Source of the DNA: CBDUXT01 sp965371245
Lineage (GTDB): Bacteria > Planctomycetota > Phycisphaerae > UBA1845
Direction of reading: 5' to 3'
Assembly (NCBI GenBank): GCA_965371245.1
Contig: CBDUXT010000028.1
Coordinates: 1 to 57,661 of the forward strand
Length of the DNA stretch: 57,661 nt
In this document: one piece after another, positions 38,226 to 47,181 of the stretch
Layout of the letters: the number at the start of each line of letters is the position of its first letter
Numbering within the stretch: position 1 is the first letter of the stretch
Position numbers and translations under genes: made by a program
Notes under the pieces: model-generated
The model's input: the letters and a program-made list of their open reading frames with translations, nothing else
Told to the model about the DNA's origin: nothing
The model's database searches: none

Positions 38226-38831
38226 ATGGCCTTTCTTGAGTGGCTGACCAAGCGAAAGAAACCGCTCTCGCAGATGACCCGGTCGGAGCTGCGCCGCCAG
38301 GAGCTGCTGCTGGAAAAGCAGCGCAACGGACTGCTCAAGAAGGTCGAGAGAATCGGCAGCGACAAGCAATCACTTTTCGAACGCGGCTCCAAGGAAAGGA
38401 CGCCCGAACTTCGGCGGATCCTCGCCCAGGAGTTCGAGCTCAAGACCACCGAGCAACTCATGCTCGCCAGGCAACTCAACATCCGCAGCAAGGAGACGCT
38501 CACCGTCTCGCGCCTGCGGATGCTGCGGGAAAACGCCGACCGGGCCGGTGCGTCCAGCAAGCTGGGGCTGGTCTCCGAGACGGACCTGCTGCGCATCAGC
38601 AAGCTGATCGAGTCGGACGCCGTGCGAACCGAGGTCTATCAGGAACGACTCGACGAGATCCTTTCGGTCGGCGCCGGTGTCGATGAGGGGGCGACCGGGC
38701 TGACCGAGGCCGGGCAAAGCGTGCTGAACGTCTGGGAAAAAATGGACGCGGGCACGATCACCGACGCGACCGAGGCGTTCGACGAGGCCGACCGATCCGT
38801 CCGCGAGCGCCACGCGGCCCCGGAGGCGTGA
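38226..38831 (+). CDS. ESCRT-III-like charged helical protein
   Basis: A 201-residue protein that is nearly all helix. It starts MAFLEWLTKRKKPL, a short amphipathic/basic N-terminus, then a long hairpin: helix 1 (about 18-54, ending in SLFERGSK) and helix 2 (about 58-106). Acidic helices follow (about 118-145 and 160-192). Helix 1-turn-helix 2 resembles the preceding gene's core: LFERGSKERTPELRRILAQ matches LFQQGKAATSAVPKRRLAAQ. The two are therefore likely paralogues of the Snf7/PspA-like fold. ATG 38226 is chosen because a longer frame from 38109 adds an unstructured segment overlapping the upstream gene's end. Confidence 0.55.
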   Translation: MAFLEWLTKRKKPLSQMTRSELRRQELLLEKQRNGLLKKVERIGSDKQSLFERGSKERTPELRRILAQEFELKTTEQLMLARQLNIRSKETLTVSRLRMLRENADRAGASSKLGLVSETDLLRISKLIESDAVRTEVYQERLDEILSVGAGVDEGATGLTEAGQSVLNVWEKMDAGTITDATEAFDEADRSVRERHAAPEA

Positions 38832-38870
38832 GCGCCGATCACTACTATCTGCCCATACGTTGAAAGAGAA

Positions 38871-39008
38871 ATGGCCCGTGGACAAGACAACTCGAGCCCG
38901 GCGAAACGGGAAGTAAAAGTGGGAGGCAGGAACCCGCCCGCACCCAAGGATCGGCGGCCGGAGCCACCGCCGCCACCGCCGCCGAAGCAGGAGCCGCGAA
39001 AAGATTAG
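38871..39008 (+). CDS. 45-residue basic proline-rich peptide
   Basis: A short gene between two ESCRT-like genes: 46 codons from ATG 38871 to TAG 39008. The product is Arg/Lys-rich and ends with PEPPPPPPPKQEPRKD, a polyproline stretch of the kind that recruits protein-binding domains. It lies 39 bp after the previous stop and 56 bp before the PspC gene, on the same strand. No homologue is recognised, and a short open frame may occur by chance in GC-rich DNA. Confidence 0.45.
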   Translation: MARGQDNSSPAKREVKVGGRNPPAPKDRRPEPPPPPPPKQEPRKD

Positions 39009-39064
39009 CCGACAGCGCGTAAGCGTGGGGCGTGCGTGTACTGATAAATAGTGGAACGAACTGA

Positions 39065-39274
39065 ATGAGCACCTATTCCAGACCACTTCGCCGCAGCGTC
39101 ATGGAGCGGCAGATCGCCGGCGTGTGCGGCGGCATTGCGGAGTACTTCGGTCTCGACGCCACGGTCGTGCGCGTGGTCTACGTGCTCGGGTCCATTTTCC
39201 TGGGGGCGGTGTTCGGAGGTGTGCTGATCTACTGTCTACTTTGGATTCTGGTCCCCGAGCGGGAGTACTACTGA
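39065..39274 (+). CDS. PspC domain protein
   Basis: A 69-residue membrane protein consisting of one PspC domain. RSVMERQIAGVCGGIAEYFGL, DATVVRVVYVL and the hydrophobic stretch ending IYCLLWILVPE are diagnostic. In the phage-shock system PspC sits in the inner membrane and works with PspA, itself a bacterial member of the ESCRT-III superfamily. Its place between ESCRT-III-like genes is therefore meaningful. It may recruit these proteins to stressed membrane. Confidence 0.9.
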   Translation: MSTYSRPLRRSVMERQIAGVCGGIAEYFGLDATVVRVVYVLGSIFLGAVFGGVLIYCLLWILVPEREYY

Positions 39275-39312
39275 TCGAAGGAGCGAGCGCCTCTGTTTTC
39301 ACCGGATAGGCA

Positions 39313-39340
39313 GACCGCTTCCTTACGGGCGCGGCTCGGA
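39313..39340. repeat. Half-copy of the GAGCCGCGACCG palindrome family
   Basis: GACCGCTTCCTTACGGGCGCGGCTCGGA matches one arm of the 26-bp stem at 20645-20713 with a few changes. It lies in the 139-bp gap between the PspC gene and the next ESCRT-like gene; the opposite arm is missing. Confidence 0.7.
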
Positions 39341-39413
39341 GAAGAACTTCTTAGTCACGCTCTGAGCACTCAAGAGACACGGCACTGACATCGAGCTTTG
39401 AAAGCGAGGGACG

Positions 39414-40022
39414 ATGGCCCTTTTCAAATCGAACGAGGAACGCCGCATCGAGCGGGACATCAAGATCCGCCAGGGCGTTCGGCGCATCGAGAAGTCGATC
39501 CGCGAGCAGGCGAAGTTCCAGGACGAGTTCATCAGGAACGCCCAGCACGCCCGGAAGATCGGCGACACGAGCCAATACCAGTTCATCCGCAACTCGCTGA
39601 AAAAGACCGCCACCATCCGCAAGATGCTCGAGCGACAACTGCTGTCGGTGAAAAACGCGCTGCTCATCAAGCGGCAGGCCGAGGCGTCCGCCGACTTCGC
39701 CCAGAGCATGGGCATCATGGCCGCCGAGATCGGCCGGCTCTTCGGCGAGACCGACCTGGTCAAAACGCAGGCCGACTGGGAAAAAGCCATGGTGCAATCA
39801 CAGACGATGGAGGAGCGGATGGACATGTTCCTCGACACCGTGGAGGACGTCGCCCAGCAGGACGCGGAAATGAGCCAGGCCGGCGAAGCCATCACCGACG
39901 AGGAGATCGACCGCATGATCGAGGCCGAGAGCGAGGCCGAGCACCAAAGGGAACTCGGTAAACTCGCGGGCCTGCGAGCGGAGCTGAACTCACTCAAACA
40001 GCAGGGGGAGAAGCAGAAGTGA
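39414..40022 (+). CDS. Vps2/CHMP2-like ESCRT-III protein
   Basis: A 202-residue helical protein and the best ESCRT-III match in the window. It starts MALFKSNEERRIERD, like the MxLF start of CHMP proteins. A basic helical hairpin spans about 18-100 with the turn near ARKIGDTSQYQ. FAQSMGIMAAEIGRLFGETDL and WEKAMVQSQTMEERMDMFLD recall CHMP2 helices 3-4, followed by an acidic helix (TDEEIDRMIEAE). The C-terminus has L187-x-x-E-L191-x-x-L194-K195, close to the MIM1 motif that binds the Vps4 MIT domain. GAGG precedes the ATG. A Vps4-like gene lies 2 kb downstream. PspA-like alternatives are possible, but PspA lacks such a terminal motif. Confidence 0.65.
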   Translation: MALFKSNEERRIERDIKIRQGVRRIEKSIREQAKFQDEFIRNAQHARKIGDTSQYQFIRNSLKKTATIRKMLERQLLSVKNALLIKRQAEASADFAQSMGIMAAEIGRLFGETDLVKTQADWEKAMVQSQTMEERMDMFLDTVEDVAQQDAEMSQAGEAITDEEIDRMIEAESEAEHQRELGKLAGLRAELNSLKQQGEKQK

Positions 40023-40068
40023 CCGGCGCGGGCGATTCTACGCAGCGCCGAGACACAGCGCGCCGAGC

Positions 40069-40086
40069 CGCGGGCTTCAGCCCGCG
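40069..40086. repeat. CGCGGGC-TTCA-GCCCGCG palindrome
   Basis: A perfect 7+4+7 hairpin just after the Vps2-like gene. It marks the upstream edge of a less GC-rich segment holding the nuclease-like and HEPN/MNT genes. Confidence 0.8.
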
Positions 40087-40186
40087 CGGAGTTAGGAGCG
40101 AGATAAAGGATCGAGCAAGCGAAGCTCGCGAGGGTGAGACCAATCGACGACCTGCCCTCGGGACAATTTTCCGCAGAAATCGGCAC

Positions 40187-41041
40187 ATGGCACAGCAGAG
40201 CATGAGTATCACAGACACAGCATGGAACAAGTCTAAGAGTAGTTCCTTCGGGGAACCCGGGACCGTAAGCGAGCAGTTGTTCGAGATGTACCTTCGTGAC
40301 CGCCGATACGAATTCTGCTTTGAGCCGAATATCGAAGGCAAGCTTCCAGATTTCTTTGTGCGGTGGCAGTCGAGAGGGTATCTCCTCGAGTTGAAGCAGC
40401 GAGAGGGTCAGCCGCGACCCTACGGGGCCCGACAGGTACAGCCGTGTAAGGGCATTCGCGATAAGATCAAGAAGATGACCAAAAAGACAAAGCACTGGAA
40501 GGATTTTTGCTGCTTGCTTGTGCTCTACAACGCCGGCGACTCGGGCACCTGGCTTAGGCCTCTAGAGGTCTATGAAGCCATGTTGGGGAACCTTGGCTTC
40601 ACATTTCCCGTCGGCCCCGGAGGCTGCGGAGAGCCACCGCCGATACAGAATATCTTTCTGCGGAATGGCGGTTCGATGGTGAAGTCGTATCGGAGTGGAG
40701 AACTGTGTAACAGAACGATCAGCGCAATTGTAATACTCGCCAAGCATACAATACCAGACGAACGCTTCGAGCGCTCTCTTACCGAACTTGTTCGCGTCAA
40801 GGAAGCCAAACTGGGACGTTCCCTTGATGGTGAGGAGTTGGCGATCGAGCGGCTTGTTCTGGCGAGCCGCCAACCGCCATCGTGCAAGCGTGTGCCAAGA
40901 GTCACCGTTTGCGAGCACCCCAAACCGCGAATTCCGGTGCCGCGCGAGATGTTTACAGGGCCGTTTGATCAAAGATACACCTTTACGGGTGATTGCATAA
41001 GCCGAATCTTCCAAGGTGAAGCATGCACCGGGGACGATTGA
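40187..41041 (+). CDS. PD-(D/E)xK nuclease-like protein, unknown
   Basis: A 284-residue protein with a possible restriction-endonuclease-like core near its N-terminus: GKLPDFFV followed 10-13 residues later by YLLELKQ, giving PD...ExK. The remainder, with several cysteines (FCCLLVLYNAG, GGCGEPPPIQN, VCEHPKPR), is not recognised. Its base composition is clearly less GC-rich than the flanking ESCRT-like genes. The ATG at 40187 is preferred because an extension to 40019 would run through a palindrome. It resembles orphan nuclease genes of accessory DNA; the catalytic role is inferred from the motif only. Confidence 0.6.
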   Translation: MAQQSMSITDTAWNKSKSSSFGEPGTVSEQLFEMYLRDRRYEFCFEPNIEGKLPDFFVRWQSRGYLLELKQREGQPRPYGARQVQPCKGIRDKIKKMTKKTKHWKDFCCLLVLYNAGDSGTWLRPLEVYEAMLGNLGFTFPVGPGGCGEPPPIQNIFLRNGGSMVKSYRSGELCNRTISAIVILAKHTIPDERFERSLTELVRVKEAKLGRSLDGEELAIERLVLASRQPPSCKRVPRVTVCEHPKPRIPVPREMFTGPFDQRYTFTGDCISRIFQGEACTGDD

Positions 41042-41200
41042 CGTTTGAGGCCCCAAGGCCGAGGGTATGAGTTGCTATTGGAGTTCGATGACCTGATAGA
41101 GCTTGTGTTCAAGAAAGGGAACAAGGCGCTACAACGCTGGCTTGGTGGACGGGGGGCTGCCCACGCTTGCGTGGACATGTTGGCACGATGATGGCACCGG

Positions 41201-41566
41201 ATGGAACCAGGTGCCACGCACGAACGGGAGGAATTCACGGATTCCATCATGGTTGCGATGCATGAAATCGAAGAGCTGTCTCGGCGAATCGTGCGTGAGT
41301 TCGAGCCGGACCGGATCATCCTGTTCGGTTCGCACGCCTATGGAACGCCGGCTGAGTACTCCGATGTGGATTTGCTGGTGATTCTCGCGTTCGAGGGCAA
41401 GCCGTACCGAAAGTCGCTGGAGATCTTGAATCGGCTGGATCCGCCGTTTCCCGCCGACATCCTCGCTCGCCTGCCGGACGATACGCTCCGGCGCTACGAG
41501 CAGTACGATCCTCTCATCCGCGACGCGCTGGACAAGGGAGTTGTGTTGTATGAACGGGACGGTTAA
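41201..41566 (+). CDS. MNT-type nucleotidyltransferase (antitoxin candidate)
   Basis: A 121-residue minimal nucleotidyltransferase. LFGSHAYGTPAEYSDVDLLV contains the GS-x10-DxD catalytic pattern of the pol-beta superfamily. It overlaps the downstream HEPN gene by 17 bp. In MNT/HEPN pairs the MNT protein neutralises the HEPN RNase, in studied cases by AMPylating it. An internal ATG at 41249 is an alternative start, because the first residues are not conserved-looking. Confidence 0.9.
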   Translation: MEPGATHEREEFTDSIMVAMHEIEELSRRIVREFEPDRIILFGSHAYGTPAEYSDVDLLVILAFEGKPYRKSLEILNRLDPPFPADILARLPDDTLRRYEQYDPLIRDALDKGVVLYERDG

Positions 41567-41933
41567 GGAATGGCTTGCCAAAGGCGAGCGCGATTATCAG
41601 ACGGCGCGGCGCGAGTTTGAGGTGGGTGATTCCCCGAACTACGATGCGGTCTGCTTTCACGCGCAGCAATGCATCGAGAAGACGATGAAGGGTCTGTTGA
41701 TTCATCACCGTCTCGCACCGCCGCGGACGCACAGCTTGGTACACTTATATGATCTTCTCAAGCCGGTGTGCCCCACGCTCGTTTGTGCTGTCGAGGATCT
41801 TCGTCACTTGACAACGGTGGGAGCGACGTTTCGATATCCCGGGGAGTCGGCTGATCACGAAGACGCAGAGCAAGCCTTGGAACGTTGCGGTCGATTGCGC
41901 GACGTTTTCGCAAGGTTTGTTGCCTCGAAGTAG
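41550..41933 (+). CDS. HEPN domain protein (toxin candidate)
   Basis: A 127-residue all-helical HEPN protein. It begins MNGTVKEWLAKGERDYQTARRE and has YDAVCFHAQQCIEKTMKGLL, the conserved helix of the family. I do not see a clear Rx4-6H RNase motif: RTHSL occurs near the middle, so this may be an inactive or variant RNase. The ATG has AAGGGAG about 9 nt upstream, inside the MNT gene. Together they form a type VII-like toxin-antitoxin pair. Confidence 0.88.
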   Translation: MNGTVKEWLAKGERDYQTARREFEVGDSPNYDAVCFHAQQCIEKTMKGLLIHHRLAPPRTHSLVHLYDLLKPVCPTLVCAVEDLRHLTTVGATFRYPGESADHEDAEQALERCGRLRDVFARFVASK

Positions 41934-42030
41934 GGCCGCGTGGGTTGGCAATCGGTGGATAGCCTCTCAGTTTCTCGCGGGCAGGTCGAACAGAACGATT
42001 CACCCTGCCATGCGGAAAACCCAGAGCCGA

Positions 42031-42077
42031 CGCGGGATGAAGCCCGCGAGTCGGAGCGACCGTGGGTGCAGCCCACG
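42031..42077. repeat. Two palindromes before the Vps4-like gene
   Basis: CGCGGG-ATGAAG-CCCGCG at 42031-42048 and CGTGGG-TGCAG-CCCACG at 42061-42077, the second ending 8 nt before the ATPase start. With the palindrome at 40069 they bracket the 1.9-kb segment of accessory genes. Confidence 0.8.
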
Positions 42078-42085
42078 CTACGAAT

Positions 42086-43210
42086 ATGGCAGTTTCATTT
42101 ACAACATTTGATCGGCTCAAGACCAAAGGCGTGTCCGCCTACAAGAACGGCGAGTACGCGGCGGCCAAGTCGTACCTGATCGATGCGGCCGAGTGCATGC
42201 TCGAACTGGCCGAGGCGGCCAAGACCGACGCCGCGCGCCGCCAGCACGAGGAGATCGCCACCGAGTTGATCGACCTGGCCAAGGACTGCGACCAGTTGGC
42301 CAAGTCGCCCGGCGGCGCGCGGCGATCGGGCGCGGCCAGGCAGCGCGAGAAAGAGGACGACTCCGGGGCTGATGCGGGCGACTGGGTGGTTCGCGACAAG
42401 CCCACCATCGGCTTCGACGACATCGCCGGACTCGAGGACGTCAAACAAGACATCCGCCTCAAGATGATCTACCCCTTCGCCCACCGAGAGCTGGCCGAGA
42501 AATACGGGATTGCCAGCGGCGGCGGCGTGCTGCTTTACGGCCCCCCCGGCACGGGCAAGACGATGATCGCCAAAGCCATCGCCCACGAGATCGACGCCAC
42601 GTTTTTTATTGTCAGTCCGGCACAGATGCTGAGCAAATGGGTCGGCGAGGCCGAGCAGAACATCCGCAAGCTGTTCGAGGCCGCCAAGGCCGAGGAAACG
42701 TCGGTTATTTTCCTGGACGAGATCGAAGCGCTCGTGCCCAAGCGAAAAAGCGACAGCTCGTCGGTCATGCAGCGGGTCGTGCCGCAGATTCTTCAGGAAC
42801 TGGAGGGATTTGATCGCAAGGGGGACCGGGCCCTATTATTCGTAGGGGCAACGAACCGCCCCTGGATGCTCGACGAGGCTTTGCTTCGCCCCGGTCGGCT
42901 GGACGCGAAGATTTATGTCGGTTTGCCCGACGCACCAGCCCGCTTCCGGCTCCTCGAGATTAACTTCGAGGACCGCCCGCTGGCCGATGACGTCGAGTTC
43001 GGCGAACTCTGCGACCGCCTGGAGGGTTATTCCGGGGCGGATATCAAAAATATCGCCCAGCGAGCGGCACAATTACCCTTTATGGAGGCGATTGCCGGCA
43101 AGGACGCCAGGCCGATCTCGCGTGCGGACATCGTGACCGTCATCGACGGCACGCCGGCGTCGGTCAACCCGGCCGACTTGGTTCGATACGAGAGGTTCGC
43201 GGGAGATTGA
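42086..43210 (+). CDS. Vps4-like AAA ATPase with N-terminal MIT domain
   Basis: A 374-residue AAA protein of the meiotic clade. Residues 1-72 form three helices with an MIT-like pattern (FDRLKTKGVSAYKNGEY, then AECMLELAEAAK, then EIATELIDLAKDCDQL). A charged linker leads to an AAA domain: FDDIAGLEDVK, Walker A GPPGTGKT (152-159), pore loop SKWVGEAEQ (Trp185), Walker B FLDEIEAL (D211/E212), sensor GATNRPW (N257), Arg271 finger region, and GYSGADI. The C-terminus, SVNPADLVRYERFAGD, copies the Vps4 ending PTVNxxDLxxxxxF. The beta-domain insertion of eukaryotic Vps4 is absent. Known relatives disassemble ESCRT-III polymers. A longer frame from 42062 runs through a palindrome. Confidence 0.85.
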   Translation: MAVSFTTFDRLKTKGVSAYKNGEYAAAKSYLIDAAECMLELAEAAKTDAARRQHEEIATELIDLAKDCDQLAKSPGGARRSGAARQREKEDDSGADAGDWVVRDKPTIGFDDIAGLEDVKQDIRLKMIYPFAHRELAEKYGIASGGGVLLYGPPGTGKTMIAKAIAHEIDATFFIVSPAQMLSKWVGEAEQNIRKLFEAAKAEETSVIFLDEIEALVPKRKSDSSSVMQRVVPQILQELEGFDRKGDRALLFVGATNRPWMLDEALLRPGRLDAKIYVGLPDAPARFRLLEINFEDRPLADDVEFGELCDRLEGYSGADIKNIAQRAAQLPFMEAIAGKDARPISRADIVTVIDGTPASVNPADLVRYERFAGD

Positions 43211-43216
43211 TCGGCC

Positions 43217-43237
43217 GCACGGGCTGGAAGCCCGTGC
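43217..43237. repeat. GCACGGGC-TGGAA-GCCCGTGC palindrome
   Basis: A perfect 8+5+8 inverted repeat in the 81-bp gap between the Vps4-like gene and the SPFH-like gene, beginning 7 nt after the stop codon. Confidence 0.85.
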
Positions 43238-43291
43238 CACACCTGTTTCACGGATGGCTAGCGGGTGCGGCGATGACATTCGAGGTACACC

Positions 43292-45058
43292 ATGATCGGC
43301 GATAGTTTCAATCCCAAACTGTTTCTCCAATGTGCCGAGAACGTGGCACTGCACGTACCGGCCGCCGAACTCTTCAGCTTGCTGAAGCGGTCACTCGATC
43401 TGCCGGTTCAATGGGCCGCGATGGTGCGCGGCAGCACCGGTTCGCAGACGGTCGTTCCGGCCGGCGGCACGGTGTCGAGCGCCGACGCGGAGAACGTCCT
43501 GTTCGTTCGCGTAACGCCCGTTGAGGTCTCTTTCGAGGAAGCCGGCCTGGTCACGCGCGACAAGTTTCAGTCCCGCGCCGACGTGCGGCTCACGCTTCGC
43601 CTGATTCCTGAACGAAGCGAGCTGCAATCGTTTCTTCAAACCATCGTGGGGAGCCACCGCGTGGCGCAGACCAAAGGGCTCGCGCGGCACTTGCAGCCCG
43701 CGATCCGGGCGGCGCTGGCCAAGTTCGCCGCGGCACATGACGCGGACGCGCTCGTTGATGGCTCGGCCGCCGAGTCGCTGTCGATCGCATTGTGCGACGC
43801 GGTCAAGCCGTTGCTCTTCACCGCCGGCATGGTTCTTGACGGTTGCACGATCGGGCAGTTCGATTCAAAGACGTTGCGCCAGGTACACCGGCGCGAGCAG
43901 AAGGCCGCCCGGCACCGCGCGGAACATATAGCGGCTAGAGGCGTGCAAGAGGCGCTGGAGCGCGCGCAATCGAAGCATCTCGATCATCTCGCCTCACTGC
44001 TCGATCGCCTCGGCGGCCTTGCCTCGGACTCGCCCGACGTAACATTGCCCGATCTGATTCGCAGCTTCTCTCAGCACGAACGCGGCGAGCTTTACGAAGC
44101 CCTGTTTGCGGCGGAGCCCGTCGCGGAGCACACGCGCTGGGTGGTCGTGGCCGCCGGCGATGAACTGCTCTTTTTCGCACCGACGCACCTGGACGAGCCC
44201 GCTCGACGCTTGACGATCAGTGGATCGGCCGGTCCGATTCGTTCCATTCAAGCCGTCGAGGGCTCGGAGGGTCGCCGCGTACTCTGGCTCGGGGCATCCA
44301 CCGGTTTGTATCGCCTTCCCATCGAACGGGCGGAGCCGGACCTGTCACTGCTGGTCCCCGGCGCGCCGCCGGTGAACGGGGGCTTCAACTCGGTGGCGGT
44401 GGTTGGGGATCGCGTGTTCGCGTCGCATTCGGAACTGGGTCTTTGGGAATGGAACGTCAACGAACCGGGCTCGCCGAGACGACGATTCGACAGCATGACG
44501 CGCGATGCGAAGGCGGTCCGGGCGGTTCAGTTCCTGGGCGGTGATCTATACGGCGCGATCGATGACCGCGTCATCCGCTGGAAAGCGGACGACGCGACCG
44601 ACAAACCCGCGTGTATCTACACGGGAAGCGTCAGCACGATCACGGCCGTCGAGCCAACCCCGGACGGGCTCTACGTCGGCAACGGCGATGGAGACATTCT
44701 CTTCTTTTCATCGGGGAAAGAAACGCGGCCCGAGCGAATTCATACGGGTTCCAACCGGGCGGCCGAATCGCTCTGGTTGCTCACATCCAACGGCGTGCGT
44801 CGGTTGATCTACAGTGACACGTCGCTGCACATTCACGCGAAGGTCCTGGGTGACAGCTTCGCATGCCGGTATGAGGCTGGTGGCCAAACGCTTCGGCGGG
44901 TGGAGGTCGCCCGCGACCTGATCGTGGCGACCAACGACCTTCGCGACCGGCTGATCTGCTGGAAACCCGCATCGCCGGCGACGCCGTTTGCCACGGTGGG
45001 CGTCTCGCGCATCAGCCGCCGCAGCATCCAGGACGTGTGCCTCGTTCCCATGGCGTAA
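43292..45058 (+). CDS. SPFH-like domain fused to a probable beta-propeller
   Basis: A 588-residue protein. Residues about 15-200 resemble an SPFH (stomatin/prohibitin/flotillin) domain: VPAGG near 57, LVTRDKFQSRADVRLTLRL (85-103), a helical IRAALAKF...DADALVDG region, and MVLDGCTIGQFDS before a charged helix of about 50 residues (RREQKAARHRAEHIAARG). Residues about 270-588 consist of repeated beta blades (WVVVAAGDELLFF, VVGDRVFASHSELGLWEW, VEPTPDGLYVGNGDGDILFF), as in WD40-type propellers. There is no signal peptide. GAGG precedes the ATG. SPFH proteins scaffold membrane microdomains; beside the Vps4-like gene, a membrane-recruitment role is plausible. Confidence 0.6.
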   Translation: MIGDSFNPKLFLQCAENVALHVPAAELFSLLKRSLDLPVQWAAMVRGSTGSQTVVPAGGTVSSADAENVLFVRVTPVEVSFEEAGLVTRDKFQSRADVRLTLRLIPERSELQSFLQTIVGSHRVAQTKGLARHLQPAIRAALAKFAAAHDADALVDGSAAESLSIALCDAVKPLLFTAGMVLDGCTIGQFDSKTLRQVHRREQKAARHRAEHIAARGVQEALERAQSKHLDHLASLLDRLGGLASDSPDVTLPDLIRSFSQHERGELYEALFAAEPVAEHTRWVVVAAGDELLFFAPTHLDEPARRLTISGSAGPIRSIQAVEGSEGRRVLWLGASTGLYRLPIERAEPDLSLLVPGAPPVNGGFNSVAVVGDRVFASHSELGLWEWNVNEPGSPRRRFDSMTRDAKAVRAVQFLGGDLYGAIDDRVIRWKADDATDKPACIYTGSVSTITAVEPTPDGLYVGNGDGDILFFSSGKETRPERIHTGSNRAAESLWLLTSNGVRRLIYSDTSLHIHAKVLGDSFACRYEAGGQTLRRVEVARDLIVATNDLRDRLICWKPASPATPFATVGVSRISRRSIQDVCLVPMA

Positions 45059-45249
45059 TCCACAGGCGCCAAGCGCGAGTGCCGCCGCGATGCCACGCCG
45101 GCTTGCACTCGGGATGACCCACCCTCTATAATCCGCCGCGCCGGCCTCGGCGTCCGGCGAAACTTGCGATCGGGTGTCCGACGAGGCAGACCGATCCGTC
45201 CGGTCGGAATCCTCTGTCTGTTGGGCCCGTCGCAATCGGACACGCAACC

Positions 45250-46953
<1,704 letters not shown>

Positions 46954-47025
46954 GCGGGCCGGCTTGACGCAGAATCGCCTTCGCCGATCGTCTCGCCCGC
47001 CGCAGAGCGGCCGGAGCGATCAGAG

Positions 47026-47045
47026 CCGCAGGCGCCAGCCTGCGG
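47026..47045. repeat. CCGCAGGC-GCCA-GCCTGCGG palindrome
   Basis: A perfect 8+4+8 hairpin about 70 nt after hutU. The loop and the flanking GAGC/ACC context match the CCGTGGGC-GCCA-GCCCACGG units at 15700-16137, but both arms differ by compensating changes. Confidence 0.85.
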
Positions 47046-47181
47046 ACCTCCGCACCGAGCACGCCACGATTCGCGGATTAGTGCAAGTATACTTACCTTA
47101 AACGCGCCATTTAAGGATATTTTCGCGCCGGAGGTCTTCTTTTTTGGCGTATTGCGCGGCGATCCTGGGTGTTTCGATCCA

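Noticed and set aside
41103..41381. Plus-strand frame overlapping the MNT gene
   Set aside because: It is out of frame with the well-supported nucleotidyltransferase and shows no domain.
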